This document shows positions 27,783 through 37,191 of a DNA stretch of 62,944 nt, piece by piece. Numbering within the stretch: position 1 is the stretch's first letter; each line of letters opens with the position of its first letter. Made by a program: the position numbers and the translations under genes. Source of the DNA: Legionella sp. (lineage in GTDB: Bacteria > Pseudomonadota > Gammaproteobacteria > Legionellales > Legionellaceae); contig JAACPN010000006.1 in assembly GCA_009995425.1 (NCBI GenBank), positions 1 to 62,944 on the forward strand, read 5' to 3'. Under the pieces are notes generated by a model, which was not told the DNA's origin, did no database searches, and saw nothing but the letters and a program-made list of their open reading frames with translations.

Positions 27783-28769
27783 ATGGATGAAGATAAACGT
27801 ACAAAAAAAGTGAGGTTTTCTGAGCAAGAGCCTTTAAAATGCAGGCGAATACAAATTCCTTTTGGCACCTATTATAAACTCCATCTTTCGATTGAAGCCT
27901 CACCTGAAGAATTAAACACGCTATCTCATATTATCGAAAAACTAAAAACCTTATCGATTGAACTTCCGTTCTTGCACGAACAAACGAGCCTGGAATTTAT
28001 CGAAAACATTAAACAACTTCTGGCACTCACATGCATGTTACCTCATCAGGAATGCGTCAAAAGAAACGCACATCGTGTTTTATGCACCATGATTGATGAT
28101 GTTACCTATTACCATCATGCCATCAAAACCGATAACGTGAATGCTACGATTGCCATGATTAATCTTAAATTAAGCGAAATAGATGCTATCGGTGCCCCAT
28201 TAAAAACCCCCCATCAAATCCACGACACACATTTGAAACATTGTTTAAACCGACTTTTTATTCAAAGCACGCCTGCACACACGCGTTTGTATCAATTTAA
28301 TTCGTTTCGTCATGAACTCTCACAAGCTAAAACCAGCCCGTATGTAGCGTTTGATCAGCTTTTGCAATCATTACATACGGAACTATTAGAAAAAAATACA
28401 TTGCACACATCGCCACACCTCGCTGTTTTACAACATTACCTTGAGCAACGCTTGGAACGCATCCAACATCCTTTGCCCGAACATCTTCAGTCAGAACTGG
28501 ACAATCTCATGAATACTTATGTTGAAAAACAGGCGATTTCACCCGCTGCGCATCGCAAATGGTTTTTTTTAAAAACCTTACTGAATCAGATCCATGCACA
28601 CCCTGAAAAAACCTACGCCGAATGTTACCGTTTGACGGAAAAAATTACATCCCTTCAGCTGGATAATAATCGCCTCAGCTTCTTTGGACAACATCGGTGT
28701 TATCATTTTATTACAGAACTTTTACAGGCAGAACCTGATTACGACGACGCAACGCGTTTCTCATGTTAA
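27783..28769 (+). CDS. Unrecognised 328-aa helical protein
   Basis: I do not recognise this protein. It starts with a basic N-terminus (MDEDKRTKKVRFSEQEPLK), is almost all predicted helix, and is rich in His and Leu, without signal peptide, membrane segment or known motif. The start ATG follows a GGGACGA sequence. It lies as a single gene between the suf operon promoter and parE. The KKVRFSE-like N-terminus and lack of relatives recall effector-type orphans, but nothing shows secretion. Confidence 0.65.
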   Translation: MDEDKRTKKVRFSEQEPLKCRRIQIPFGTYYKLHLSIEASPEELNTLSHIIEKLKTLSIELPFLHEQTSLEFIENIKQLLALTCMLPHQECVKRNAHRVLCTMIDDVTYYHHAIKTDNVNATIAMINLKLSEIDAIGAPLKTPHQIHDTHLKHCLNRLFIQSTPAHTRLYQFNSFRHELSQAKTSPYVAFDQLLQSLHTELLEKNTLHTSPHLAVLQHYLEQRLERIQHPLPEHLQSELDNLMNTYVEKQAISPAAHRKWFFLKTLLNQIHAHPEKTYAECYRLTEKITSLQLDNNRLSFFGQHRCYHFITELLQAEPDYDDATRFSC

Positions 28770-28803
28770 ACTGGGAGCCATAGCCTAGAGGAACCCATTG
28801 ATT

Positions 28804-30687
28804 ATGTCTGAACAATACACAGCTGATGCCATCGAAGTTTTAAGTGGCCTGGATCCCGTTCGTCGCCGTCCAGGTATGTATACCGACACAACACGCCCCA
28901 ATCATTTAGCCCAAGAAATCATCGATAACAGTGTTGATGAAGTGCTGGCCGGGTTTGCTGATAAAGTCACCGTGACGCTACATGAAGACGGCTCCATCGA
29001 AGTTGAAGACAACGGTCGTGGTATGCCCGTTGATTTGCATCCTAAACTTAACATCAGTGGTGTTGAAGTCATCATGACCAAACTGCATGCCGGTGGTAAG
29101 TTCTCCAGTAAAAACTACACCTTTGCCGGGGGGCTTCACGGGGTGGGTGTCTCGGTGGTAAATGCGCTGTCAACCCAACTCGATGTGAACATTAAACGCG
29201 ATGGTATGCAGTATCATATGCGCTTTGCTAACGGCCACAAAGCCTCCGAACTTGAAGAAATAGGCACTGCAAAAAAACGTGATACCGGCACAACCATCCG
29301 TTTTACACCGGATGAAAGCTATTTTGATACCACGCGTGTGGCCATCAAACCGCTGAGTCACTTATTGCGTGCAAAAGCAGTTTTATGCCCCGGTTTAACG
29401 ATTACGCTGATTAATCATCTTAATAACGAAACCACCACCTGGTGTTTTGAGCATGGGCTCAGTGATTACTTGGTACAAACATTAAATAGCGACCTTCATG
29501 TCCCTCTAGAGCCTTTTATCGGCGAGTTTGACGCCAAAGAAACCATGGTTGAATGGGCACTGGTTTGGGAAAACTCGCCCGTTACGCCACTGACTGAAAG
29601 TTACGTGAATTTAATCCCAACCACTCAAGGCGGCACACACGTCAACGGTCTGCGCTCAGGTTTATTTGATGCCATGTCTGATTTTTGCGAATTACGTAAT
29701 TTACTCCCACGCGGGGTAAAACTCACGGCAGACGATCTCTGGGAGCCATGCCAATACGTCCTCTCACTTAAAATGCAAGAAGCTCAATTTGCAGGCCAAA
29801 CCAAAGAACGTCTGACCTCACGCACCGTAGCATCACTGGTGAATAATGTGGTCAAAGACGCGTTCGCACTGTGGCTCAATCAACATCGAGGCACCGGTGA
29901 ACAGATAGCTGCTCTTGCCATTGAGCGCGCGCAAAAACGCTTACGTCAATCCAAGCAAGTCACGAGAAAGCGCTTAACCCAAGGCCCAGCTCTTCCGGGA
30001 AAATTAGCCGACTGCTTACAACAAGACTTAAACCAAGCTGAATTATTTTTAGTCGAAGGAGACTCGGCAGGAGGCTCTGCAAAACAAGCACGCAGCAAAG
30101 ATTTCCAGGCGATTTTGCCTCTCCGTGGTAAAATTTTAAATTCTTGGGAAGTGGATTCATCTCAAGTACTTGCGTCACAAGAAATTCACGACATTGCCGT
30201 CGCCATAGGTATTGATCCTGGCTCGGATGATCTAAGTGGCCTACGATACGGTAAAATTTGCATCTTAGCCGATGCCGACTCCGACGGTGCTCACATCGCC
30301 ACGTTGATTTGTGCTTTATTTCTTAAGCATTTTAAACCGCTCGTAAAAGCGGGGCATGTTTATGTGGCCATGCCGCCGCTGTATCGCATTGATGCAGGAA
30401 ATATTGTTCAATACGCTTTAGACAACGATGAAAAAGACAGTATTATCAAACTGCTCAACAAAAAAGGCCGAACCAAAATCAACGTGCAGCGCTTCAAAGG
30501 TCTAGGTGAAATGAACCCCATCCAACTGCGTGAGACAACCATGGATCCGAACACCCGACGCCTGGTGCAACTCACGCTCGACAATGAACCGGAAGCCATG
30601 GGTATTATGGATATGATGCTTGCAAAAAAACGCGCGTCCGATCGTAAATCATGGCTCGAAGACAAAGGCAATCTTGCGGTGATTTAA
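28804..30687 (+). CDS. parE: DNA topoisomerase IV subunit B
   Basis: The ATPase subunit of the enzyme that decatenates chromosomes. The N-terminus SEQYTADAIEVLSGLDPVRRRPGMYTDTTRPNHL matches ParE rather than GyrB, and the length of 627 aa lacks the extra GyrB insert. The GHKL ATPase motifs are EIIDNSVDE, DNGRGMPVD and GGLHGVGVSVVN. The TOPRIM motifs are LVEGDSAGGSAKQARS and DADSDGAHIATL. An in-frame TTG at 28798 is better spaced (6 bases) from the GAGG than the ATG at 28804 (12 bases), so the true start may be six bases earlier. parC is not in the window. Confidence 0.96.
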   Translation: MSEQYTADAIEVLSGLDPVRRRPGMYTDTTRPNHLAQEIIDNSVDEVLAGFADKVTVTLHEDGSIEVEDNGRGMPVDLHPKLNISGVEVIMTKLHAGGKFSSKNYTFAGGLHGVGVSVVNALSTQLDVNIKRDGMQYHMRFANGHKASELEEIGTAKKRDTGTTIRFTPDESYFDTTRVAIKPLSHLLRAKAVLCPGLTITLINHLNNETTTWCFEHGLSDYLVQTLNSDLHVPLEPFIGEFDAKETMVEWALVWENSPVTPLTESYVNLIPTTQGGTHVNGLRSGLFDAMSDFCELRNLLPRGVKLTADDLWEPCQYVLSLKMQEAQFAGQTKERLTSRTVASLVNNVVKDAFALWLNQHRGTGEQIAALAIERAQKRLRQSKQVTRKRLTQGPALPGKLADCLQQDLNQAELFLVEGDSAGGSAKQARSKDFQAILPLRGKILNSWEVDSSQVLASQEIHDIAVAIGIDPGSDDLSGLRYGKICILADADSDGAHIATLICALFLKHFKPLVKAGHVYVAMPPLYRIDAGNIVQYALDNDEKDSIIKLLNKKGRTKINVQRFKGLGEMNPIQLRETTMDPNTRRLVQLTLDNEPEAMGIMDMMLAKKRASDRKSWLEDKGNLAVI

Positions 30688-30693
30688 ACTACC

Positions 30694-31227
30694 ATGAAAA
30701 AAATCAGCCAAATCCTTGCACTCATCACCCTCATCTCCATGGCTTTTGTATTTCATGCCAAGCTCGCCATGATGATGGTTTGGATACAAAGCCTAGGCTG
30801 GCTTGCACCCATCTTATTTATCCTCCTCTTTAGCTTAACCACATTACTTTTTTTGCCTGCCGCACCGTTGGTTTTAGCCGGTGGCGCTATTTTTGGACCG
30901 GTTTGGGGAACGGTACTCAATCTGTTCAGCGCAACCATCGCGGCCGTCATTGCCTTTCTGATTAGTCGCCATGTAGGCACAGACTGGTTATCACCTAAAA
31001 AAAGCGCAGCGCTCAGGCGCTTGAGCCAACGTATAGAACATCACGGCTGGAAATCTGTGGCAGTGATGCGTTTAACACCCGCACCGTTTAGCTTGGTCAA
31101 TTATGGCTTTGGGCTGACACAAATTAACCTGCGTCTTTACGCTTTAACAACCTTTTTTTGTTTAATACCTTATAAAATCATCGCCACGTATTTTGGTTAT
31201 TTTACGATGATATCATCAAGCTTATAA
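30694..31227 (+). CDS. TVP38/TMEM64-family (VTT domain) membrane protein
   Basis: A 177-aa inner-membrane protein with five or six hydrophobic segments. The family signature is visible as PLVLAGGAIFGPVWGTVLNLFSATIAAVIAFLISRHVG (residues about 56-95) and VAVMRLTPAPFSLVNYGFGLT near 125. Relatives belong to the DedA/VTT superfamily, some of which move lipids across membranes. The start lies seven bases after the parE stop, so it is probably co-transcribed. Substrate unknown. Confidence 0.85.
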   Translation: MKKISQILALITLISMAFVFHAKLAMMMVWIQSLGWLAPILFILLFSLTTLLFLPAAPLVLAGGAIFGPVWGTVLNLFSATIAAVIAFLISRHVGTDWLSPKKSAALRRLSQRIEHHGWKSVAVMRLTPAPFSLVNYGFGLTQINLRLYALTTFFCLIPYKIIATYFGYFTMISSSL

Positions 31228-31291
31228 ATATTAATATTTCCTTCATAATTATGCGCGTATAATAAGCAAAAAATTTAAAGGATAAACACTC

Positions 31292-31960
31292 ATGATGCGC
31301 GCACAATCACATGGTAGCTTGAATACCTCAATACTTGAATATGAAATAAATCTCACATTCGCAGAAACTCTGCATTCAAAATACTGTTTTTCCTACTGCA
31401 AAGAGGTTTGTACGTCACAGTTAACCAACGGTGTGATCCTACCCTCTGATATAAGACATGCATTTACAGAACTTCTCGCTTCATCAATAGCAGCAGAATT
31501 TCGTGAAATTACCGCTCATCTTCGTACACATATAACAGAAGGAAATAACACGTCAGGTGCAACCTTAGGTGAACTTTATTTAAGTGAACTGAATGAATTT
31601 ATCCAAAAATACCAACCGGTGATACATGCTCGACATCGTACACATCAAGTGACTCAACTCGAACAAGGTTTGCTGGTTATGTGCGAAAAGCAAATGAATA
31701 CCGTTCGAAATTTAATAAGACCTCAATCTGCGCCTTCCGTTCTTCCGGAAAGAACAAAACCTAGCGAAATTGACCTCGCCTTAAATCCTGATGGTAAAGT
31801 TAGCGGTTGCATGATGGGACTACATCTCTTCCGTCTTTTTCGCTATCGCCGCCCCTCACCAGCTAAAATTCACTCAGAAATTGAACGAACGGCAACTGAA
31901 TCACCTGAATCGATAGCCGTATCACACAGTCCAGGACCAGGACCAGGAAATATCTTATAA
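31292..31960 (+). CDS. Unrecognised 222-aa protein
   Basis: No family is recognised. The N-terminal two thirds are helical, with Cys and His scattered through residues 20-60. The C-terminal third is basic and then proline/serine-rich, ending in a GPGPGN repeat. An AAAGGAT precedes the ATG by nine bases. A short hydrophobic patch near 170 (CMMGLHLFRLFRY) is too short to be a clear membrane segment. It is a single accessory gene between core genes and a toxin-antitoxin pair. Effector-like composition is an impression only. Confidence 0.6.
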   Translation: MMRAQSHGSLNTSILEYEINLTFAETLHSKYCFSYCKEVCTSQLTNGVILPSDIRHAFTELLASSIAAEFREITAHLRTHITEGNNTSGATLGELYLSELNEFIQKYQPVIHARHRTHQVTQLEQGLLVMCEKQMNTVRNLIRPQSAPSVLPERTKPSEIDLALNPDGKVSGCMMGLHLFRLFRYRRPSPAKIHSEIERTATESPESIAVSHSPGPGPGNIL

Positions 31961-32011
31961 AACAATAAACTCAAAACCATATCACACAAGCTGTACGATG
32001 ATGTCATCAAG

Positions 32012-32296
32012 CTAATTATCGGTTTGCTTCTTAATATCTCTATAGAAATTTTCATGCGATCCTAACTTTAGAAGATTTAACGTGACGATTTCCTCATCAT
32101 AAGAATAACCAAGTAAATATTGCTGATGGTGTACTTTAAATTTATGCACACGCAAAAAATCTAAATCCCCTTTTTTTTGCTCTCCTAACAAGGGATTTTC
32201 AGCAAGTTTTTTAACTTCATCATCGACAATTATTTTGGTTTGCTTTGATAGTTTCTTAATTAATTTTTTAAATTGAGTCGTTTGTTTAATCTTCAA
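32012..32296 (-). CDS. RelE/ParE-family toxin
   Basis: A small basic toxin-fold protein of 94 aa. It has FKKLIKKLSKQTKIIVDDEVKKLAENPLLGEQKKGDL, FLRVHKFKVHHQQYLLGYSY and IVTLNLLKLGSHENFYRDI, the strand pattern and final G-x-H-E-x-F/Y-Y-R motif of this superfamily. No ATG is available. The TTG at 32296 has GAGG eight bases upstream and is preferred to a TTG at 32311. Its start lies inside the end of the antitoxin gene (overlap 11 bases). Relatives cleave mRNA or poison gyrase; which one applies is not clear. Confidence 0.82.
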   Translation of the reverse strand: MKIKQTTQFKKLIKKLSKQTKIIVDDEVKKLAENPLLGEQKKGDLDFLRVHKFKVHHQQYLLGYSYDEEIVTLNLLKLGSHENFYRDIKKQTDN

Positions 32297-32507
32297 ACTT
32301 ATAATCCTCAACCAAGCCAGCGTCTAATTCTGCTTTTGAAATTAAAACATCTTTGATGAACTCATACGTTAGATCAGGATTTTCTTCTGCAATCCGACCT
32401 ATTTTAGCCCAATGCTCAATTTGCCTAGCACCTGAGCGCGACATAACATGCCCTACAGCTTGTGCTTGTTGAACCAAAGCATTGGGGAGCCTAACGGATT
32501 GAGGCAT
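32286..32507 (-). CDS. ParD-like antitoxin
   Basis: A 73-aa protein starting at the ATG at 32507, where GGAG lies six bases upstream. SVRLPNALVQQAQAVGHVMSRSGARQIEHWAKIGRIAEENPDL matches the ParD-like antitoxin family (PF11903). The acidic C-terminal tail, ending VEDYKFED, would bind the toxin encoded immediately downstream in overlapping frame. Confidence 0.83.
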   Translation of the reverse strand: MPQSVRLPNALVQQAQAVGHVMSRSGARQIEHWAKIGRIAEENPDLTYEFIKDVLISKAELDAGLVEDYKFED

Positions 32508-32548
32508 GATTTTCTCCAAAAACTATTTAGCCATGACGTATAACTTAT

Positions 32549-32557
32549 ATTATAGCA
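32549..32557 (-). promoter_or_regulatory. Extended -10 promoter of the ParD-like/RelE pair
   Basis: On the minus strand TGCTATAAT is a consensus extended -10, with no good -35. It lies 42 bases upstream of the antitoxin ATG, just after the lipA terminator. Confidence 0.5.
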
Positions 32558-32565
32558 TAAATACG

Positions 32566-32587
32566 TAAAAAATCGCATTCTGCGATT
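32566..32587 (-). terminator. Intrinsic terminator of lipA
   Basis: On the minus strand AATCGC-AGAAT-GCGATT forms a 6-bp stem followed by a run of six T. It overlaps the lipA stop codon and separates lipA from the toxin-antitoxin promoter. Confidence 0.7.
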
Positions 32588-33569
32588 ATAATCCCAAATT
32601 ATCCCGCTTAAACACCCTGTCCGCACGGTAACTGGAACGAACCAACGGCCCTGATGCCACTTCAAAAAAGCCTTTTTCTAAACCAATTTTTCTACAATTT
32701 TCGAACGCCTCAGGCGTAACATAACGCTCAACCGGTAAGTGATTTTTTGTTGGCTGCAAATATTGTCCCAGCGTCAAAATATCAACCTGATGAGCAATAA
32801 GATCATCCATGGTTTTGATAATTTCTTCGTCGGTTTCGCCAAGGCCTAGCATTAAACTTGTTTTAGTATAAACGTTTGGCTTATATTTTTTAGCTTCGGC
32901 TAACACTTCAAGGGTTTGCCAATAGCCCGCACGGTTGTCGCGCACCGGATGGGTTAAGCGCTCCACCGTCTCAACGTTCTGTGCGAACACATCAAGCCCT
33001 GTATCAAGTAAGACCGCAACATCTTCATGCCGACCCTGAAAATCGGGTGTAAGCACTTCGATACGTGTTTTAGGTGACGCTTCTTTAATTGCAAGCACCG
33101 CCGCGGCATAATGACGTGCGCCACCATCGGGCAAATCATCACGATTCACCGAGGTAAGCACCACATAATCTAAATCCATGAGCGCTACGGTACGAGCGGT
33201 ATTTTTAGGCTCGTCTTTATCGAGCCAACCTTGCGGGTTACCCGTATCAACCGCACAAAAACGACAAGCACGTGTACATACCGCGCCCATCAGCATAATC
33301 GTCGCGGTACCGTGCGACCAGCACTCCGCAATATTCGGGCACTTGGCTTCTTCGCATACGGTGGCTAAGTTATGCTTATTGACCTCTGATTTAACGGCTG
33401 CATAAGCCGGTGTGGTTTTATTTTTAATACGAAGCCAATCGGGTTTAGGCAAACGCGTGTGTTCGGCGCCTTTATTTTTAACCCCGTCTTTAATCGCCAT
33501 AAAACCATGATCCGTTCTGTATTTCTGGCCACTTTCAATCACCACAGGAATTTCGTTTAGTTTACTCAT
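32586..33569 (-). CDS. lipA: Lipoyl synthase
   Basis: A 327-aa radical SAM enzyme that inserts two sulfurs into octanoyl groups on lipoyl domains. Both clusters are visible: the auxiliary site [13 protein letters not shown] near residue 71, and the radical SAM site [10 protein letters not shown] near 97. The conserved C-terminal serine is in [12 protein letters not shown]. The start is followed by [17 protein letters not shown]. It lies downstream of the PAP2 gene (16 bases) and ends at its own terminator. It depends on Fe-S clusters, probably from the SUF genes in this window. lipB is not seen. Confidence 0.96.
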   Translation of the reverse strand: MSKLNEIPVVIESGQKYRTDHGFMAIKDGVKNKGAEHTRLPKPDWLRIKNKTTPAYAAVKSEVNKHNLATVCEEAKCPNIAECWSHGTATIMLMGAVCTRACRFCAVDTGNPQGWLDKDEPKNTARTVALMDLDYVVLTSVNRDDLPDGGARHYAAAVLAIKEASPKTRIEVLTPDFQGRHEDVAVLLDTGLDVFAQNVETVERLTHPVRDNRAGYWQTLEVLAEAKKYKPNVYTKTSLMLGLGETDEEIIKTMDDLIAHQVDILTLGQYLQPTKNHLPVERYVTPEAFENCRKIGLEKGFFEVASGPLVRSSYRADRVFKRDNLGL

Positions 33570-33585
33570 AATTTACTCATATGAT

Positions 33586-34236
33586 TTACGCATGAATTTC
33601 TTCTATAAACGTTGGGGCGTAGCGCTGCAAGACACGCTGCAGAATCCACACTTCAAGCAACGCTAAATAAGCCGCTGTGAGTACATCGCTGACATAATGC
33701 TGCAGTAATAAAATACGTGAAATACCGATAGCAACCCCTAAACATAAAAATAACACGCGATAACGCGGTAAAATAATGCATAAGCCAAACACCAAGCCCA
33801 TGATGGTGGTGGTATGTCCCGAAGGAAACGAATGAAACACATGCCCGTGTTTAAACCACTGGAAACCATACAATTGTTCTTGGAACAAAAGTTCAGGCCG
33901 AGCTCGCCCAAATATTATTTTTAAAACAAACGTCACGGCATCTGGAATAAACACACAAAGCCATAAAAACCAGGTCCTAAAAGCCCATGATTTATGCTTC
34001 ATAACATAACGAAAAACCAAGGCAAGCACAGGCAAACCGATGAGGTAGAGCGTTTTAACACCTAGAAACGTGATGCTTTTGAGTACCATAACAAACGCAC
34101 TTAAATCCAATGCATGCACAGCCTCTGCAATCGGCTTATCCCAATAGATAAACGAGAGCACGGTAATCAAAACATACATACCCATCACCCAGGGCCGGGT
34201 CATGGTCTGAAATAAACGCTCAAACGGTGTTTTCAA
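33586..34236 (-). CDS. PAP2-family membrane phosphatase
   Basis: A 216-aa inner-membrane protein with about six hydrophobic segments. The three phosphatase motifs are KIIFGRARPE (near 104), PSGHTTT (near 137) and SRILLLQHYVSDV (near 172), with active-site residues on the periplasmic side. Relatives dephosphorylate lipid phosphates such as undecaprenyl pyrophosphate or phosphatidic acid; the substrate cannot be read here. It lies between tilS (18 bases) and lipA on the same strand. Confidence 0.9.
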   Translation of the reverse strand: MKTPFERLFQTMTRPWVMGMYVLITVLSFIYWDKPIAEAVHALDLSAFVMVLKSITFLGVKTLYLIGLPVLALVFRYVMKHKSWAFRTWFLWLCVFIPDAVTFVLKIIFGRARPELLFQEQLYGFQWFKHGHVFHSFPSGHTTTIMGLVFGLCIILPRYRVLFLCLGVAIGISRILLLQHYVSDVLTAAYLALLEVWILQRVLQRYAPTFIEEIHA

Positions 34237-34254
34237 CAGAAGATCCTTATAAAA

Positions 34255-35451
34255 TTAAGTATGGACTTGATGATAATCATCCGCTATAGCAAAGTCCAGT
34301 ACAGCCGCAAGCGTGTTATTAATATAAATCAACGGAATACGGTCACGCTCCCAAGGCGGTACACCCCAGATTTGAAGCAATGATTTTAAATGTTTCGTTT
34401 GGCTATTTAACACCAATGTTTCGCCACCGCTACGATAGCGTACTTCAATATGCGCACCTTCAGGTATATATAAATCCGAAGGTAAGGCCGGTATTTCAAC
34501 CGCTTTGACTTGATCATCTTCACGTAACACATACAATACATCACGATAACGGCGTATTGTAAGCTTGCCAAGACGCAGCTGTGGGCACGCATCAGGCTTT
34601 GAAGCGATCACATCTTGAAGCAAAACATCCAATTGCGCAGCGGATAGTGCTTTGATATTTTGGTTTTTAAGCCAAACACGTAACACCTGCTTTAACCGCC
34701 TGGTTGGAAAATCACGTAGCGCCGTGAGGGATAGTTTAGATTGCTTGAAAGCCAGTTCCGGGCAATCTAAATACGCTAAATCCTGTAAATTCGCTTGCGC
34801 TTCTTGGCAATGCTGCGCACATGCGCTCATGCTTTCGAGTGCACGTGGCCAAATGCTTTGCAAGCGAGGCATAATTTCATGCCTTAAGTAATTACGTGAA
34901 AACTTAAGCGCGTGATTGCTTTCATCTTCGACCCAAACCAAGCCATGTTTTTTTGCATAAGCTTCAAGCTGGTGCTTGCGTGTATTTAATAACGGGCGAG
35001 CCAGATAACCGCGCCCAAACGGTCGATACGCTTGCATCGCCCCCAAACCATCAACCCCCGATCCACGGAGCAAACGCAGAGCAAGCGTTTCAGCTTGATC
35101 GTCTTGATGATGCGCCAAAACCAAGCACATGTTGGCTTGAATGCACGCTTCAAAAACGAGAAAACGCGCGTCACGTGCCGCCTCTTCAAGATTAGGTTGC
35201 TTAGGATCTAACTGCACATGCTTAACGACGAGTGGGATGTTCAAGGCTGCGCACACCGCTTCGCAATGCGCCTGCCAAGCATCGGCTTCAGGGCTTAGCC
35301 CATGATGCACATGCACGGCTTGAAGCTTGGATGCAAGTGCTGGCTCACGCGACAAGGCATGCAAGAGTACGGTTGAGTCGAGGCCGCCACTCAAACCTAT
35401 GCATAAGCGTTCGTGGCTAGCCAGATATGCTAAATTAAGCACAAGCCCCAA
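34255..35451 (-). CDS. tilS: tRNA(Ile)-lysidine synthase
   Basis: Converts C34 of the minor tRNA-Ile to lysidine so that it reads AUA. The N-terminal PP-loop is [16 protein letters not shown] near residue 18, followed by [14 protein letters not shown] and the zinc-free TilS pattern [22 protein letters not shown]-terminal tRNA-binding domains follow. The start is a TTG at 35451, inside the end of accA (17-base overlap), because no ATG precedes the PP-loop; a GTG at 35442 is an alternative. The accA-tilS order is common in gammaproteobacteria. Confidence 0.94.
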   Translation of the reverse strand: MGLVLNLAYLASHERLCIGLSGGLDSTVLLHALSREPALASKLQAVHVHHGLSPEADAWQAHCEAVCAALNIPLVVKHVQLDPKQPNLEEAARDARFLVFEACIQANMCLVLAHHQDDQAETLALRLLRGSGVDGLGAMQAYRPFGRGYLARPLLNTRKHQLEAYAKKHGLVWVEDESNHALKFSRNYLRHEIMPRLQSIWPRALESMSACAQHCQEAQANLQDLAYLDCPELAFKQSKLSLTALRDFPTRRLKQVLRVWLKNQNIKALSAAQLDVLLQDVIASKPDACPQLRLGKLTIRRYRDVLYVLREDDQVKAVEIPALPSDLYIPEGAHIEVRYRSGGETLVLNSQTKHLKSLLQIWGVPPWERDRIPLIYINNTLAAVLDFAIADDYHQVHT

Positions 35452-36388
35452 TTGCCATAAATTTGTTATACCGATCCGCTAGAAGCTGCTCTAATGGCAA
35501 GGCGCGAAGCGTTTTGAGCTCGTGCGCAATCACACCTTCGAGGCGTGTCATGACTTCGGCAGGATTACGGTGCGCTCCGCCTAACGGCTCTTCGATTAAA
35601 TCATCCACCAACCCGTTTTTATACACATCTGAAGCGGTCACTCCCATGGCACGCGCCGCTTCTGAGGCTTTCCCCGCGTCTTTCCATAAAATAGACGCAC
35701 ACCCCTCGGGCGAAATCACCGCATACACCGAATATTGCAACATGATCACACGATCGCCTACGCCAATAGCTAAAGCACCGCCCGATCCGGCTTCACCGGT
35801 CACGATACAGATTACAGGAGTTTTTAAATTCGACATTTCAAATAAATTGCGAGCAATTGCTTCAGACTGATTACGTTCTTCCGCACCAATCCCTGGGTAG
35901 GCACCGGCGGTATCAATAAACGTAATCACGGGTAATTTAAACTTTTCAGCCATCTGCATTAAACGCAAGGCGCGTCGGTATTCCTCAGGACGAGCCATAC
36001 CAAAATTACGGCGTACTTTTTCTTGGGTTCGTTTGCCTTTTTGATGACCAATCACCACCACAGGCTCACCTTGAAACCGCGCTAATCCAGCAATAATGGC
36101 CGGCGCGGATGACTCATGCCGATCACCATGCAGTTCTTGAAAATCCGTGAACATGCCTTCAAGATAATCGCTGGTTTGTGGGCGCAACGGATGCCTTGCC
36201 ATTTGTACCACTTGCCAAGGTTCAAGTTTTGAAAAAATTTGCTTGGTTAATTCAAGTTTTTTAAGTTCAAGTCGTGCAATTTCTTCACTGAGATTAACCG
36301 TGTTATCCTCACCCACCATACGGAGGGCCTGAATTTTTTGATTTAACTCTTCTATCGGTTGTTCAAAATCCAAGAATTTTTGGCTCAT
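35435..36388 (-). CDS. accA: Acetyl-CoA carboxylase carboxyltransferase subunit alpha
   Basis: Transfers the carboxyl group from biotin to acetyl-CoA in the first step of fatty-acid synthesis. The N-terminus [19 protein letters not shown] and the segments [43 protein letters not shown] and [16 protein letters not shown] are diagnostic. At 317 aa it is at family length. It overlaps tilS. The biotin ligase that serves this pathway is encoded divergently less than 1 kb away. Confidence 0.97.
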   Translation of the reverse strand: MSQKFLDFEQPIEELNQKIQALRMVGEDNTVNLSEEIARLELKKLELTKQIFSKLEPWQVVQMARHPLRPQTSDYLEGMFTDFQELHGDRHESSAPAIIAGLARFQGEPVVVIGHQKGKRTQEKVRRNFGMARPEEYRRALRLMQMAEKFKLPVITFIDTAGAYPGIGAEERNQSEAIARNLFEMSNLKTPVICIVTGEAGSGGALAIGVGDRVIMLQYSVYAVISPEGCASILWKDAGKASEAARAMGVTASDVYKNGLVDDLIEEPLGGAHRNPAEVMTRLEGVIAHELKTLRALPLEQLLADRYNKFMAIGACA

Positions 36389-36471
36389 AATACAGTCTCA
36401 TTTGGTCGGCACATGTTCGTGCGTTATACTGGGCGCGTCCAAATTAACGCTTAGCTTGCGATTATATCATA

Positions 36472-37191
36472 ATGCATATCATGAAGCCCATTCAATACAC
36501 ACCGAGCGCATCACAACCCTGTGACTTAAAAACCACACGCGTTGATATCTGGTCGTTTGCACTCGATGCACCGCTACCAGAGCCCGGTTTTACCTTACTC
36601 AATGCCGAAGAGCAGGCCCGTGCTGAGCGCTTTCACTTTGCGCATCATCAACATCATTTTACGCGGGCACGCATGATGCTGCGGCTTATTCTGGCGCGTT
36701 ATATCCATACCTCGGCAGAACACCTGGTGTTTGATTATGCAAAACACGGTAAACCGTTTTTGCCCGATCATCCCGAACTGCAATTTAATTTAAGTCATTC
36801 AGGTAACCGGGGCCTACTCGCCGTAGGAAAAACACACGCTTTAGGCATTGATCTTGAACAATATTCGGATAGACCGTATGAAGGCATTGGCAGCCATGTC
36901 TTCTCCGATGCCGAGAATGCTACGCTCAAAACCATGGTCCCGAGCTTAAAGCCGCTGATATTTTTTAATTTTTGGGCACAAAAAGAAGCGTTGATTAAAA
37001 TGCTGGGGCTGGGTTTATCTTACCCAACCACACGCCTCACCGTCCCGGCGTATCCTAGCACGCATCATACGATTGTTGATCCGGTGTACCACAGCACTTC
37101 AAAAATTTTAGCGTTTATGCCAAGGCTCGCTTACTGCGCTGCTTTATGCCACCATCCAAGCATCCAAGACATCACCTACACGGAATTATGA
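36472..37191 (+). CDS. 4'-phosphopantetheinyl transferase (Sfp/AcpT type)
   Basis: A 239-aa enzyme that loads acyl or peptidyl carrier proteins with phosphopantetheine. The signature pair is clear: ALGIDLEQ near residue 123, with the Mg-binding Asp, and FFNFWAQKEALIKMLGLGL near 163 (W-x-x-K-E-A core). The upstream RFHFAHHQHHFTRARMMLRLIL region is also typical. The size fits the broad-range Sfp-like group rather than AcpS. An ATG at 36481 is an alternative start. It overlaps birA by four bases. Confidence 0.88.
   Translation: MHIMKPIQYTPSASQPCDLKTTRVDIWSFALDAPLPEPGFTLLNAEEQARAERFHFAHHQHHFTRARMMLRLILARYIHTSAEHLVFDYAKHGKPFLPDHPELQFNLSHSGNRGLLAVGKTHALGIDLEQYSDRPYEGIGSHVFSDAENATLKTMVPSLKPLIFFNFWAQKEALIKMLGLGLSYPTTRLTVPAYPSTHHTIVDPVYHSTSKILAFMPRLAYCAALCHHPSIQDITYTEL

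Noticed and set aside
28804-30687. gyrB instead of parE
   Set aside because: N-terminal sequence and the length near 630 aa fit ParE; GyrB of gammaproteobacteria has about 800 aa with an extra insert.
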